Of a stretch of 64,000 bases of DNA, positions 8,515 to 15,968 are shown in pieces. The stretch lies in the NCBI GenBank assembly GCA_963715255.1, contig CAVQRN010000003.1:124001-188000 (forward strand). The letters run 5' to 3'. Numbering within the stretch: position 1 is the stretch's first letter; every line of letters begins with the position of its first letter. The notes under the pieces are model-generated. The model ran no database searches. It worked only from the letters and a program-made list of their open reading frames with translations, and had not been told where the DNA came from. This DNA comes from JAHEEL01 sp963715255. GTDB lineage: Bacteria > Actinomycetota > Acidimicrobiia > Spongiisociales > UBA5794. Both the position numbers and the translations under genes were made by a program.

Positions 8515-9090
8515 ATCAAGGAGCCCAGGGTCAACGAGAAGATTCGAGTCAAAGAGGTTCGCCTCGTGGACCCGAACGGTGGACAGATCGGCATCAAGCC
8601 GATCGAGGAAGCGAGATGGCTCGCATCGCAGTTGGAGCTCGACCTCGTGGAGGTTGCTCCCGACGCCCGGCCACCAGTTGTTCGTCTCATGGACTACGGC
8701 AAGTTCAAGTACGAATTGTCCGTGAAGGCAAGAGAGTCCCGCAAGAAGCAGACCCGCACCGTGGTCAAAGAAGTGCAGTTCCGTCCGAAGATCGGGGCGA
8801 GTGACTTCGAGGTGAAACGGAAGCGGGTCGAGCGGTTCCTGCAAGAGCATGACAAGGTGAAGGTCACGATGCGGTTCCGGGGACGTGAAGTCACGCACCC
8901 CGAGATTGGCAACGAGATTCTCAACCGTCTGCGCGACAGCGTCGCCGCCTACGGCGAGGTCGAGACTGCACCAAGGCTTGAAGGACGGCAGATGACGATG
9001 GTGCTCGCCCCGGTGCGGTCATCCGAGCGGTCATACGACGACATCGAATCCGACGCCGATGAGTTCGTCGTTGAAGATGCGGACGAGTAG
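8515..9090 (+). CDS. infC: Translation initiation factor IF-3, ATC start
   Basis: Binds the 30S subunit, prevents early 50S joining and proofreads start codons. From ATC the protein opens KEPRVNEKIRVKEVRLV, the canonical IF-3 N-terminus, and continues through LDLVEVAPDARPPVVRLMDYGKF-type sequence and VTMRFRGREV to 191 residues. The best ribosome binding site (GGAGG, 7 nt upstream) serves the ATC; the first in-frame ATG/GTG alternative (8566) would delete conserved residues. A rare start codon lets IF-3 repress its own translation, as known for the AUU start of E. coli infC. Confidence 0.93.
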   Translation: MKEPRVNEKIRVKEVRLVDPNGGQIGIKPIEEARWLASQLELDLVEVAPDARPPVVRLMDYGKFKYELSVKARESRKKQTRTVVKEVQFRPKIGASDFEVKRKRVERFLQEHDKVKVTMRFRGREVTHPEIGNEILNRLRDSVAAYGEVETAPRLEGRQMTMVLAPVRSSERSYDDIESDADEFVVEDADE

Positions 9091-9102
9091 GAGAGTGGAA
9101 TC

Positions 9103-9297
9103 GTGCCGAAGATGAAGACACACAAGGGTGCTGCGAAACGCTTCAAACGCACCGGTAGCGGGAAGATTCGTGGCACCAAGGGGTGGCGCGGGCACAACCG
9201 CCATAAGAAGTCAACCTCGCGCTGGCGCCGAGTCAAGGGCAACAAGATCCTCGACGGCGGCAATGAGAAGCGCATGAACCGCCTGCTGGGCAAATAG
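9103..9297 (+). CDS. rpmI: 50S ribosomal protein L35
   Basis: Basic 64-residue protein with the L35 signature MKTHKGAAKRFK and a lysine/arginine-rich remainder. It sits 12 nt after infC and 10 nt before rplT, the standard infC-rpmI-rplT order. GTG start with a GGAG-like sequence just upstream. Confidence 0.97.
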   Translation: MPKMKTHKGAAKRFKRTGSGKIRGTKGWRGHNRHKKSTSRWRRVKGNKILDGGNEKRMNRLLGK

Positions 9298-9307
9298 GAG
9301 TCATGCA

Positions 9308-9667
9308 ATGGCACGTGTGAAGCGTTCAGTCAACGCGAAGAAGAAGCGCCGCAAGTTGATGGATCGCGCCTCCGGGTACGGAGGTGCAAGGAGCCGTCGG
9401 TACAGGACCGCTCGCGAACAGGTGATGCACTCGATGCAATATGCGCATCGCGATCGCCGCGCGCGCAAAGGCCAGTTCCGCCGCCTCTGGATCCAGCGCA
9501 TCAATGCAGCTGCCCGCCTCAACGGGACGACCTATTCGAGGTTCATGGCCGGACTCAAGTCCGCCGATCTCGAAATCGACCGCAAGATGCTCGCCGAGAT
9601 GGCGGTCAACGACCCGGCCGCGTTCTCGGCCCTCGTAGAGGTCGCCGGAGCCGCGAGCGCAGAGTGA
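9308..9667 (+). CDS. rplT: 50S ribosomal protein L20
   Basis: 23S rRNA-binding assembly protein. The 119 residues show ARVKRSVNAKKKRRK, the SGYGGARSRRYRTA block, LWIQRINAAAR and the C-terminal NDPAAFSALV. Length and order are typical. L20 is a translational repressor of this operon in several bacteria; the leader hairpin before infC is a plausible target. Confidence 0.97.
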   Translation: MARVKRSVNAKKKRRKLMDRASGYGGARSRRYRTAREQVMHSMQYAHRDRRARKGQFRRLWIQRINAAARLNGTTYSRFMAGLKSADLEIDRKMLAEMAVNDPAAFSALVEVAGAASAE

Positions 9668-9696
9668 GTCCAGCCGAACGATGTGATCGCTCCGAT

Positions 9697-9722
9697 GGAG
9701 GCCCCGCATCTGCGGGGTCTCC
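9697..9722 (+). terminator. Hairpin after rplT
   Basis: Eleven-base-pair stem (GGAGGCCCCGC with GCGGGGTCTCC, one G-U) and a 4-nt loop 30 nt after the rplT stop. It lacks a strong U tract but is the only obvious structure ending the infC operon. Confidence 0.6.
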
Positions 9723-9731
9723 GCGTGTCTG

Positions 9732-10469
9732 ATGCGAATCGAGTCGACGACGAACCAGCGCATCAAGGCAGTACGCCGCCTCCACAGGGGGCGAGAGCGG
9801 CAGAAGACGGGTCGAACGCTCCTCGAGGGACCAAACCTCATCGAGGCAGCTCTTGAGGCTGGTGTCGTACCGCTCGAGGTGTACACCGTCGATCGGGGGC
9901 CGATCGTCGACCGCTGTGAAGCCGCGGGAACCGGAGTGGTCGACACCAGTCGGACGGTTCTCGAATCGATCGCCACGACGGTCGAACCACAAGATCCGGT
10001 AGCCGTTATCGAAGTGCCGAAAGCGCGACCGCTCGACGCTCGGCGCGTTGTCGTGCTTGTAGAGATCGCCGATCCGGGGAACCTTGGGACCCTGATCCGA
10101 AGCGCAGCCGCGCTCGGCTGGCAGGTCGCGCTCCTCGGAGGCGCAGATCCGTGGAGTCCGAAGGTGCTTCGCGTGGGTGCGGGGGCGCACTTCGCTGAGA
10201 CACCCGTCCGAATCGCCGATCTCTCGGAGGTCGCCGCCGTCGGATTCGCGACCGTCGCGACCGTCGTAGCGGGTGGGATTGCGCCGGAGACCGTGGAATC
10301 CGAGTCTCCGATCGCACTGTTCATCGGCAGCGAGTCCCACGGACTGCCTGCGCATGTGATCGACGCCTGTGAACAGGTCGTCACGATTCCGACGACCGGC
10401 ATCGTGGAGAGCATGAACGCAGCGGTGGCAGGTGCGATCGCAATGTATGCGGTGCCGCCTGGGGCGTGA
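9732..10469 (+). CDS. TrmH/SpoU-family rRNA 2'-O-methyltransferase
   Basis: SPOUT-class RNA methyltransferase that probably modifies ribose 2'-OH in 23S rRNA. An N-terminal substrate-binding domain (FLEGPNLIEA-like: TLLEGPNLIEAALEAG) precedes the knotted domain with motif 1 DPGNLGTLIRSAAALG, motif 2 LFIGSESHGLP and motif 3 IPTTGIVESMNAAVAGAIAMY. At 245 residues it is normal for RlmB/TsnR relatives. Position after rplT is common for this family. The exact target nucleotide cannot be told from sequence. Confidence 0.88.
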   Translation: MRIESTTNQRIKAVRRLHRGRERQKTGRTLLEGPNLIEAALEAGVVPLEVYTVDRGPIVDRCEAAGTGVVDTSRTVLESIATTVEPQDPVAVIEVPKARPLDARRVVVLVEIADPGNLGTLIRSAAALGWQVALLGGADPWSPKVLRVGAGAHFAETPVRIADLSEVAAVGFATVATVVAGGIAPETVESESPIALFIGSESHGLPAHVIDACEQVVTIPTTGIVESMNAAVAGAIAMYAVPPGA

Positions 10470-10489
10470 GGGGCCCATCCGATCGAGAT

Positions 10490-10524
10490 ATCGAGTTGCG
10501 GAGTGGACATCTCTGCAACTCGAT
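10490..10524. promoter_or_regulatory. Dyad/hairpin upstream of nirS
   Basis: ATCGAGTTGC and GCAACTCGAT are perfect inverted arms; four inner pairs (one G-U) extend the stem to 14 bp with a 7-nt loop. It lies 20 nt after the methyltransferase stop and 52 nt before the nirS ATG, so it could be a terminator for the former or an operator for the latter. It does not match the FNR-type TTGAT-N4-ATCAA site. Confidence 0.5.
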
Positions 10525-10576
10525 CATAGGCTGTCGTCGACCACGAAATAGGGACAACGGTTCGAGAGGAGATCTG

Positions 10577-12526
10577 ATGCGTGGGCTGATACTGCACCGA
10601 GTCACTGCGACCTGGGTCGCCGCGATCTTCGCCATTGTCCTGATGGCCGCCGCCTGCACCAGTTCGCCGTCGAGGGACAAGGATTCTGCGAACGAGACCG
10701 TGGAGATGAGTCAGGAAGCTGTCGCAGGGAAGGCGATCTTCGATCAGCGCTGTGCGGCATGTCACACCATCGGTGGGGGAACCCTTGTCGGGCCGGATCT
10801 CGCAGGTGCGACGGAACGGCGGGACACGGCCTGGCTGCATACGTGGATCACCGATCCGGCCGCCTTCGCCGAAGTCGACGCGGATGCGGCCGCGATCTTC
10901 ACCGGGGGAATGCCGGCCCCCGGGCTGTCTTCAACGGAGGTGGACGACGTGATCACCTATCTCGAATCCACAAGCGATGTCGAAGCCCCAAGCGCCGCAC
11001 CGGAGGGGCCACGACAGCTCAGCGCCGCTGAGTTCGATCAGGCCTCTGGGATCTTCTTCAACCGTTGTGCGGGTTGTCACGGCACCCTCCGAGCAGGCGC
11101 CACCGGGCCCGCCATCCAGCCGGAAGACCGGACACTTGAGATCGGCACGGCAGGCATCCAGACGATTCTTACGAACGGCCTGCCGGGTGGCATGCCGGCG
11201 TGGGGGCAGGCTGGGATCCTCACCGAGGAAGAGATCGAGTTGATGGCGAATTTCGTCCAACTTGATCCCCCGACGCCGCCACCACTGGACCTAGCAGAGA
11301 TCACCGAATCCTGGAATCTGGTCGTTCCCGTCGCCGATCGACCCACCGAGCCGCAGACTTCCCATGACTGGGAGAACTTCACCGGGGTCATCCTGCGCGA
11401 CGCCGGGCAGGTCGCCGTCATCGATGGCGACACGAAGGAGACCGCTGCGATCATCGAAACCGGATTCGCCGTACACATCCTCAGGTCCTCGGCTACGGGT
11501 CGCTACTTCATCGCGGTTGGCCGAGACGGCCGGGTCACGATGATCGACCTTTGGACGGAGACGCCGGAGATCGTCGCCCAGGTCCAGGGTTGCTTCGATG
11601 CCCGCAGTGTCGACGGCAGCAAGTTCGAAGGCTACGAAGACAAGTACATCATCGAGGGCTGCTACTGGCCGCCGCAATATGTCGTCTTCGATGGCCAAAC
11701 GCTCGAACCACTGGTCGTCCACGACGTCTTGAGCCCGGATATCAACGGCAAGGAGCTCGAAGAGGTGCGAGTCGCGGCGATTGTTGCATCGCACTTCGAC
11801 CCCGTCTGGGTCATGGGTTTGAAGGAGTCGGGTTATGTCGGCATCGTGGATTACTCGCAGCCGGATTTCCCGCTCGTGAAGAAGATCCCGGCCGATCTCT
11901 TCCTCCACGATGGCGGATGGGATCACACGGGTCGCTACTTCATCACGGCGGCGAACGCGCAGAACAAGCTGATGATTGTCGACGTCAAGACGCAAGAGCT
12001 CGTCGCGGGGGTTGAGACGGGGGACACGCCCCATCCGGGCCGCGGTGCCAATTGGGTGGATCCAGAGTTCGGATGGGTGTATGCCACCACCCACATCGGT
12101 GAGGGGAAGCTCACCATGATCGGCGCAGATCCGGAGGGCAGCCCCGAGAACGCGTGGAAGGTTGTGAGGGAGATTGAATTGCCGGGTACCGGGAGCCTCT
12201 TCCTCAAGACTCATCCCGAGTCTCCTTGGGTCTGGATGGATACTCCACTGTCGAACGTGGTCGAAGAGACTCGGCAGGCGTGTGTGTACAGCAAGGCGTC
12301 GATGGTGCTCGAGAAGTGCTTCCAGGTCGCGGACCACGGTCGCGTCGTGCACTTCGAGTACAACAGAGCAGGTGACGAGGTGTGGGTCTCGGTGTGGGAC
12401 GGAGACGGGGAAATCGTCATCTACGACGATGAGACCCTGACAGAGAAAGAGCGGATCACAGGCGACTGGCTCATCACACCGACCGGGAAGTTCAACGTCT
12501 ACAACACCGCGAACGACATCTACTGA
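10577..12526 (+). CDS. nirS: Cytochrome cd1 nitrite reductase, lipoprotein with extra c domain
   Basis: Respiratory reduction of nitrite to NO. The 649 residues begin with a signal peptide ending in a lipobox (AAAC, Cys27), so the enzyme is probably anchored outside the membrane. Two cytochrome c domains follow: CAACH (59-63) with Met112, and CAGCH (164-168) with Met206; the second matches the normal NirS c domain. The d1 propeller keeps His300 (d1 axial ligand region), SHFDP (His406) and FLHDGG (His444), equivalent to the catalytic His345/His388 of Paracoccus, plus TPTGKFNVYNT at the end. These residues favour true NirS over NirN/NirF. ATG chosen with GAGAGGAG upstream. No heme d1 genes are in the window. 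Confidence 0.9.
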   Translation: MRGLILHRVTATWVAAIFAIVLMAAACTSSPSRDKDSANETVEMSQEAVAGKAIFDQRCAACHTIGGGTLVGPDLAGATERRDTAWLHTWITDPAAFAEVDADAAAIFTGGMPAPGLSSTEVDDVITYLESTSDVEAPSAAPEGPRQLSAAEFDQASGIFFNRCAGCHGTLRAGATGPAIQPEDRTLEIGTAGIQTILTNGLPGGMPAWGQAGILTEEEIELMANFVQLDPPTPPPLDLAEITESWNLVVPVADRPTEPQTSHDWENFTGVILRDAGQVAVIDGDTKETAAIIETGFAVHILRSSATGRYFIAVGRDGRVTMIDLWTETPEIVAQVQGCFDARSVDGSKFEGYEDKYIIEGCYWPPQYVVFDGQTLEPLVVHDVLSPDINGKELEEVRVAAIVASHFDPVWVMGLKESGYVGIVDYSQPDFPLVKKIPADLFLHDGGWDHTGRYFITAANAQNKLMIVDVKTQELVAGVETGDTPHPGRGANWVDPEFGWVYATTHIGEGKLTMIGADPEGSPENAWKVVREIELPGTGSLFLKTHPESPWVWMDTPLSNVVEETRQACVYSKASMVLEKCFQVADHGRVVHFEYNRAGDEVWVSVWDGDGEIVIYDDETLTEKERITGDWLITPTGKFNVYNTANDIY

Positions 12527-12547
12527 GAGAAGCGGTCGCGTTGGTGC

Positions 12548-12585
12548 CCCTCGCCGTCAGCACACCTCCCACGTGTCGGCGAGGG
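12548..12585. terminator. Hairpin between convergent nirS and rrf2
   Basis: CCCTCGCCG pairs with CGGCGAGGG; the loop contains a further ACAC/GTGT pairing. It begins 22 nt after the nirS stop and overlaps the 3' end of the opposing regulator gene, so it may end both transcripts. Confidence 0.6.
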
Positions 12586-12961
12586 ACATCGACGACAGCT
12601 CACGGAGCAGGGCATCGCGAGCCTGTGACCACGCCCCGTGGAGGGCGCACGGGGCGGAAGCATCGCAGGTCTCGCCGCTGAGAACGCACGTGCCGGTATC
12701 GGTTTGGCCCTCCATGGCCTCTATCAGGTCGAGCACCGAGATCGAGTCGAGTTGGGCAACGAGTTCGTACCCGCCGCGTGGCCCTGGTGTTGACAAGACC
12801 CAGCGTTTTCGAACCAGGGGAGACATGACCTGGGGAAGGTATTGGTGGGTCGTCGCGAGCGTCTCGGCGAGCGCGGTGCCGGGCAGCCGGTCTCCGTACG
12901 AGCAGAGCGTCTGCATGGCTCGCAGGGCGAGATCGGTTCGTTTGTTCAGCTCGAGTCGCAT
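12557..12961 (-). CDS. Rrf2-family Fe-S transcription regulator, NsrR-like
   Basis: The 134-residue protein has the Rrf2 winged helix (MRLELNKRTDLALRAM; LVRKRWVLSTPGPRGGYEL wing) and three cysteines Cys92, Cys99 and Cys105 (C-X6-C-X5-C), positions used for an Fe-S cluster in NsrR and IscR. Lying tail-to-tail with nirS, it may be a nitric-oxide sensor for denitrification genes, but IscR-type function cannot be excluded. A perfect palindrome covers its start codon, suggesting autoregulation. Confidence 0.85.
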   Translation of the reverse strand: MRLELNKRTDLALRAMQTLCSYGDRLPGTALAETLATTHQYLPQVMSPLVRKRWVLSTPGPRGGYELVAQLDSISVLDLIEAMEGQTDTGTCVLSGETCDASAPCALHGAWSQARDALLRELSSMSLADTWEVC

Positions 12962-12985
12962 TGCTGAGCAGTGTACTCAGCAATG
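12959..12985. promoter_or_regulatory. Palindromic operator on the rrf2 start
   Basis: CATTGCTGAG and CTCAGCAATG are perfect 10-bp inverted arms separated by 7 nt; the outer CAT is the complement of the regulator's ATG. The dyad is long enough for a dimeric Rrf2 protein, and binding there would block transcription or initiation. Confidence 0.65.
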
Positions 12986-13067
12986 CGTTGGGGACCACCC
13001 AGCGAAGATTCAGTCATCAATGCCGGACGGTCCGCCCGTGGCGGCCGGACCAACGACCGGGGCCTGG

Positions 13068-13499
13068 TCACACGAGTTGTGCTTCCAGCGTGATCTCGAC
13101 GTTGCCGACCAAGGCGTTGCTGACCGGACAGCCGAGCTTGGCTTCTTCGGCGAGTTCGGCGAACGTCTCCGCGGCGATACCGGGGACCTGACCGACCACC
13201 GACAGCGCCATCGTCGTGATGCGCATTCCGGCGTCGGTCTTTGCAAAGGTCGCCACACCTGACGTGTCAAGCTGCGTTGCAACGTGACCGGCGCCGGCGA
13301 GAATGTTGCTGAACGCCATCGAGTAGCAGGCTGCATGTGCTGCTGCGATGAGTTCCTCGGGGCTGGTCTTTCCCTTCGCGGCTTCGGTGCGGCTCGCCCA
13401 GCTGACCGGTAGGGGCCCGGCAGCGCCCGAGTCGAGTGATGCGGTTCCTGATCCGTTGAACAGGTCGCCGTTCCATGTAGCGGTGCCTTTGCTCTTCAT
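13068..13499 (-). CDS. OsmC/Ohr-family peroxiredoxin
   Basis: Thiol peroxidase that detoxifies organic hydroperoxides. The 143 residues include SPEELIAAAHAACYSMAFS with the first redox Cys and KLGCPVSNAL with the second, plus the N-terminal KGTATWNGDL typical of OsmC. The start at MKSKG has AAGGAG 6 nt upstream; the frame is open for nine further codons but homologs begin here. Divergent from the Rrf2 gene's neighbours, it fits a nitrosative/oxidative stress cluster. Confidence 0.9.
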   Translation of the reverse strand: MKSKGTATWNGDLFNGSGTASLDSGAAGPLPVSWASRTEAAKGKTSPEELIAAAHAACYSMAFSNILAGAGHVATQLDTSGVATFAKTDAGMRITTMALSVVGQVPGIAAETFAELAEEAKLGCPVSNALVGNVEITLEAQLV

Positions 13500-13850
13500 G
13501 AGCTGCTCCTTGGGTTGGGTGCACAATTATCGCGCACTATCGGATGCTTCGAGACGTTCCTTCTGACCTCTTCGTTCAGCCGTGAAACCTGACCCAAGAG
13601 ACGCGAACCGAACCAACGCCGGAATATCCGGACGGCGTGGGTTTCGTTCGGCTATCGCAGGTATCGCGGAGGCATGCAGTGGATTACGCGTCGGAATCAG
13701 GGAGCGCGACCGGTGCGGTCCGGTGACGAAGTGGGTATGACGGACTCGGAGACCTTTCGGCCACGACCGTGACCGCAGCGAGCCGTCGGCCCCGCGATGT
13801 AGACAAGGTTCGATGCCGGGTACGATGCGGGCTTCGAAAGGAGGCCGTTG
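13500..13850. other. Intergenic region without a recognised gene
   Basis: About 350 nt with no convincing coding signal. It should carry the promoter for the OsmC gene and, near its right end, an AAAGGAGG ribosome binding site (13837-13844) for the next small gene. No tRNA or repeat seen. Confidence 0.6.
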
Positions 13851-14084
13851 GTGGCCACCAGCCATTTCTGCAACGGGAAGTGGCGACCGGGAACGGTCGC
13901 ATCCTGTCCCAAGCACACGAGTCTCAGCAGGAAGCAGCCTTCCGTGTACCGGACACCGGAAGAGGGTCGGGCCTCGTCCTCGGGCGATTCGTCCTCGTCT
14001 GGTTCGTCCTCGTCTGGTTCGTCCTCGTCTGGTTCGTCCTCGTCTGGTTCGTCCTCGGGTGATTCGAGTTCGTCCGGTTCGTGA
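13851..14084 (+). CDS. Small Ser/Gly-repeat protein, unknown function
   Basis: A 77-residue frame preceded by a perfect AAAGGAGG 6 nt before GTG. The first half (HFCNGKWRPGTVASCPKHT) has two Cys and two His that could bind metal; the second half is built from SSSGS units encoded by four exact 15-bp repeats (13989-14048) with SSGD variants at each end. I do not recognise the family. The strong ribosome binding site and composition favour this frame over the Asp/Glu/Pro-rich frame on the other strand. Confidence 0.55.
   Translation: MATSHFCNGKWRPGTVASCPKHTSLSRKQPSVYRTPEEGRASSSGDSSSSGSSSSGSSSSGSSSSGSSSGDSSSSGS
13989..14048. repeat. Four tandem 15-bp repeats
   Basis: Four identical copies of TCGTCCTCGTCTGGT encode Ser-Ser-Ser-Ser-Gly in the small Ser/Gly protein. 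A degenerate fifth copy with GGTGAT follows. Confidence 0.9.
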
Positions 14085-14120
14085 CGGCCGCTCGCGGAAC
14101 CTGAATCGACGTTCTGCGGT

Positions 14121-14483
14121 CTAGGGGGACCCGACTTCGAAGTAGTACGCGACGAACTCGAGGTCGCCGGCAGGGTTCCCGAAGTAGTCGATGTGGTCGG
14201 CCCGGAATTCGTCGGCGCTCCCGTTGGTTTCTCCACGCCACAGGCGTTCGGGGATGGCATCCCAGCGGCACAACTCCATCGCCGTGATCCGGATAGTGCA
14301 GCGGTTCACCCTCCCAAGGTCGTGGACGTCGTACCACCTGCCGACCACGAGGGCGTGGTTGTAGTCATCCTCGTCCACATCGACCTCGTCGAGCGCTACC
14401 ACGCTCGCGGTCTTCGCTCCGTCGATGATCTGCTCGACCAGGCGGTCGGACACAAATTGGATGCGGCGACGCTCCGTATGCAT
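14121..14483 (-). CDS. ASCH-domain protein
   Basis: The 120-residue protein has the ASCH fold pattern: an N-terminal helix with DGAKTASV, LVVGRWYDVHDLGRVNRCTI (beta core with GxRWxV), the ITAMELCRW strand and a C-terminal EFRADHIDYFG helix. ASCH domains bind RNA or modified nucleosides and some are amidohydrolases acting on acetylcytidine. Start at MHTERR chosen because AGGAGG lies about 10 nt upstream. No functional partner nearby. Confidence 0.7.
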   Translation of the reverse strand: MHTERRRIQFVSDRLVEQIIDGAKTASVVALDEVDVDEDDYNHALVVGRWYDVHDLGRVNRCTIRITAMELCRWDAIPERLWRGETNGSADEFRADHIDYFGNPAGDLEFVAYYFEVGSP

Positions 14484-14793
14484 GATTGTTGATCCTCCTG
14501 GACTTACGCCGACCGTAGCAGCGCTCGCCGCGTTGGACTTCCTGTCCGAGTAGCCGGCATGGATCGCCGGAGGGTCGGAACGGGCATCCGGACGAGTCAC
14601 CAATCTGCGGCTGCCTGGGCGCTCACAGGCCTCGTCATGGGTGGTCAAATCAGGCCCTCACGGCGGCGACAACACTGATAGCGTTGTCGCCCAGACCTGG
14701 GGAGGGTCGTACCTTCGGCACGGTTCAGTTTCGTGTCGCCGGGACGGCAGGTTGGAGCGATCTCCCAGGAGTAGTGAACGACAAGGAGAAGCA
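14484..14793. other. Divergent intergenic region with a 9-bp dyad
   Basis: About 310 nt between the divergent ASCH and YCII genes. It contains a perfect inverted repeat GGCGACAAC/GTTGTCGCC (14665-14673 and 14683-14691, 9-nt spacer) that could be an operator for either gene. No gene or tRNA seen. Confidence 0.5.
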
Positions 14794-15084
14794 GTGAAGA
14801 AGTTCGTATTCCTGACCTACGGATTCGTGCCACCGACCCCGGAAATCATGGAGGCCTGGGGCAACTGGTTCGCATCTATCGGAGACAAGATGGTTGACGC
14901 CGGCGGACCGTCCGGGGCCGGAAGGGAGATCACACGAGCCGGTACGATGGACCTGGCCCTGGATCTGGATGCTTTCACCGGTTACGTGATCATCAACGCG
15001 GCCGATCTCGACGAGGCGACAGCGATAGCCGAGACCTGCCCAATCGTCACCGGCATTCGAGTCTACGAAACGATGCCGATGTAG
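14794..15084 (+). CDS. YCII-related domain protein
   Basis: A 96-residue dimeric alpha-beta barrel type protein (KKFVFLTYGFVPPTPE, MDAG-like VDAGGPSGAG, GYVIINAADLDEATAIAETCP). YCII proteins resemble muconolactone isomerase and often accompany sigma factors, but none is here. GTG start with AAGGAG 5 nt upstream. Function of this copy unknown. Confidence 0.75.
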   Translation: MKKFVFLTYGFVPPTPEIMEAWGNWFASIGDKMVDAGGPSGAGREITRAGTMDLALDLDAFTGYVIINAADLDEATAIAETCPIVTGIRVYETMPM

Positions 15085-15226
15085 GTCCATCGTGCTTCTG
15101 AGGGGGGCAGCGTCGCCTGTCGGTGTCCGAAGCGGACGTCCTTTTCGTACCGATGTCGGATTGAAGCGACGGCTCCGACACGTGTAGGTTGCTGGTTGGA
15201 CCGCATGAGAGTGGAGGGGCAAGAAC

Positions 15227-15895
15227 GTGGCGGAGAGTATCGGAACGGAGTTGGGCCCTCAGGTAGAACGGAAGCTCGACCCGGATCGGGTCTTGGCTTT
15301 CACCGACGGGGTCTTCGCGATTGTGGTGACGATCCTGGTGCTCGAGCTCAAGGTCCCAGATCTGGGTTCGGGTCAATCACTTCGCGCATCGCTCGAAGAG
15401 ATGCGGCCGACGTTCGTTGCCTTCGTCATCAGTTTTCTGCTCGTCGGCATGTCCTGGGCATGGCATCGCGGCATCTTCGCGAAGGTCCGCTACGTCGATA
15501 CCAGCGCGCTGTGGATCAACCTGCTGTACCTGCTCCCCGTGTCGGTGATCCCGTTCGTCACATCGGTATTGGGCGAGTACCCGGACGACGCTACGGCGCT
15601 GCACCTCTACGGCGCTGTCCTCATCGCCGCGACGCTGGTCCGCATCTGGCTCTATTGGTATCTGAACCGACACCCTGCGCTGCTATGGCAGAGGGAGAGC
15701 ACGAAGGCGAACAGATTGGGCAACCTCCTGGCTGCCGCTCCGATCGTCGTCTACCTATTGGCGATGCTCGTCGCCGACGCGGTGCCTGGACTGAGCCTTG
15801 CGCTGTACTTCAGCGTGCCACTTCTCTATCTCGGCCTGGTGGCCATTCTCCAGACCGCCCCGAAGACCAAGGCCGCGGCGCAGGAACTCTCCTAG
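15227..15895 (+). CDS. TMEM175-family (DUF1211) potassium channel-like protein
   Basis: Integral membrane protein of 222 residues with about six helices. The first helix carries the hallmark RVLAFTDGVFAIVVTILVLEL (FSDGVFAI motif with Thr for Ser). Bacterial TMEM175 proteins form K+-permeable channels. GTG start preceded by GGAGGGGC. It stands alone between YCII and the phenylalanyl-tRNA synthetase genes. Confidence 0.82.
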   Translation: MAESIGTELGPQVERKLDPDRVLAFTDGVFAIVVTILVLELKVPDLGSGQSLRASLEEMRPTFVAFVISFLLVGMSWAWHRGIFAKVRYVDTSALWINLLYLLPVSVIPFVTSVLGEYPDDATALHLYGAVLIAATLVRIWLYWYLNRHPALLWQRESTKANRLGNLLAAAPIVVYLLAMLVADAVPGLSLALYFSVPLLYLGLVAILQTAPKTKAAAQELS

Positions 15896-15930
15896 ATCAG
15901 TCCTCGACAGACTCCCCCGAACGACAGGAG

Positions 15931-15962
15931 CGAGAGGTGTGGAGCCCACCACTAACCTCTCG
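15931..15962 (+). promoter_or_regulatory. Hairpin at the pheS translation start
   Basis: CGAGAGGT (15931-15938) pairs perfectly with ACCTCTCG (15955-15962), with inner GTGG/CCAC pairing. A possible GTG start with AGGAG 8 nt upstream lies inside the hairpin, and the annotated ATG follows it by 6 nt, so folding may control pheST expression. Confidence 0.5.
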
Positions 15963-15968
15963 GAACCC

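Noticed and set aside
13989..14048. CRISPR-like array
   Set aside because: Contiguous 15-bp repeats without spacers, in frame within a coding region.
13697..14260. Minus-strand Asp/Glu/Pro repeat protein
   Set aside because: Antisense of the SSSG repeats; no ribosome binding site, overlaps the ASCH gene, and the plus strand has a better start signal.
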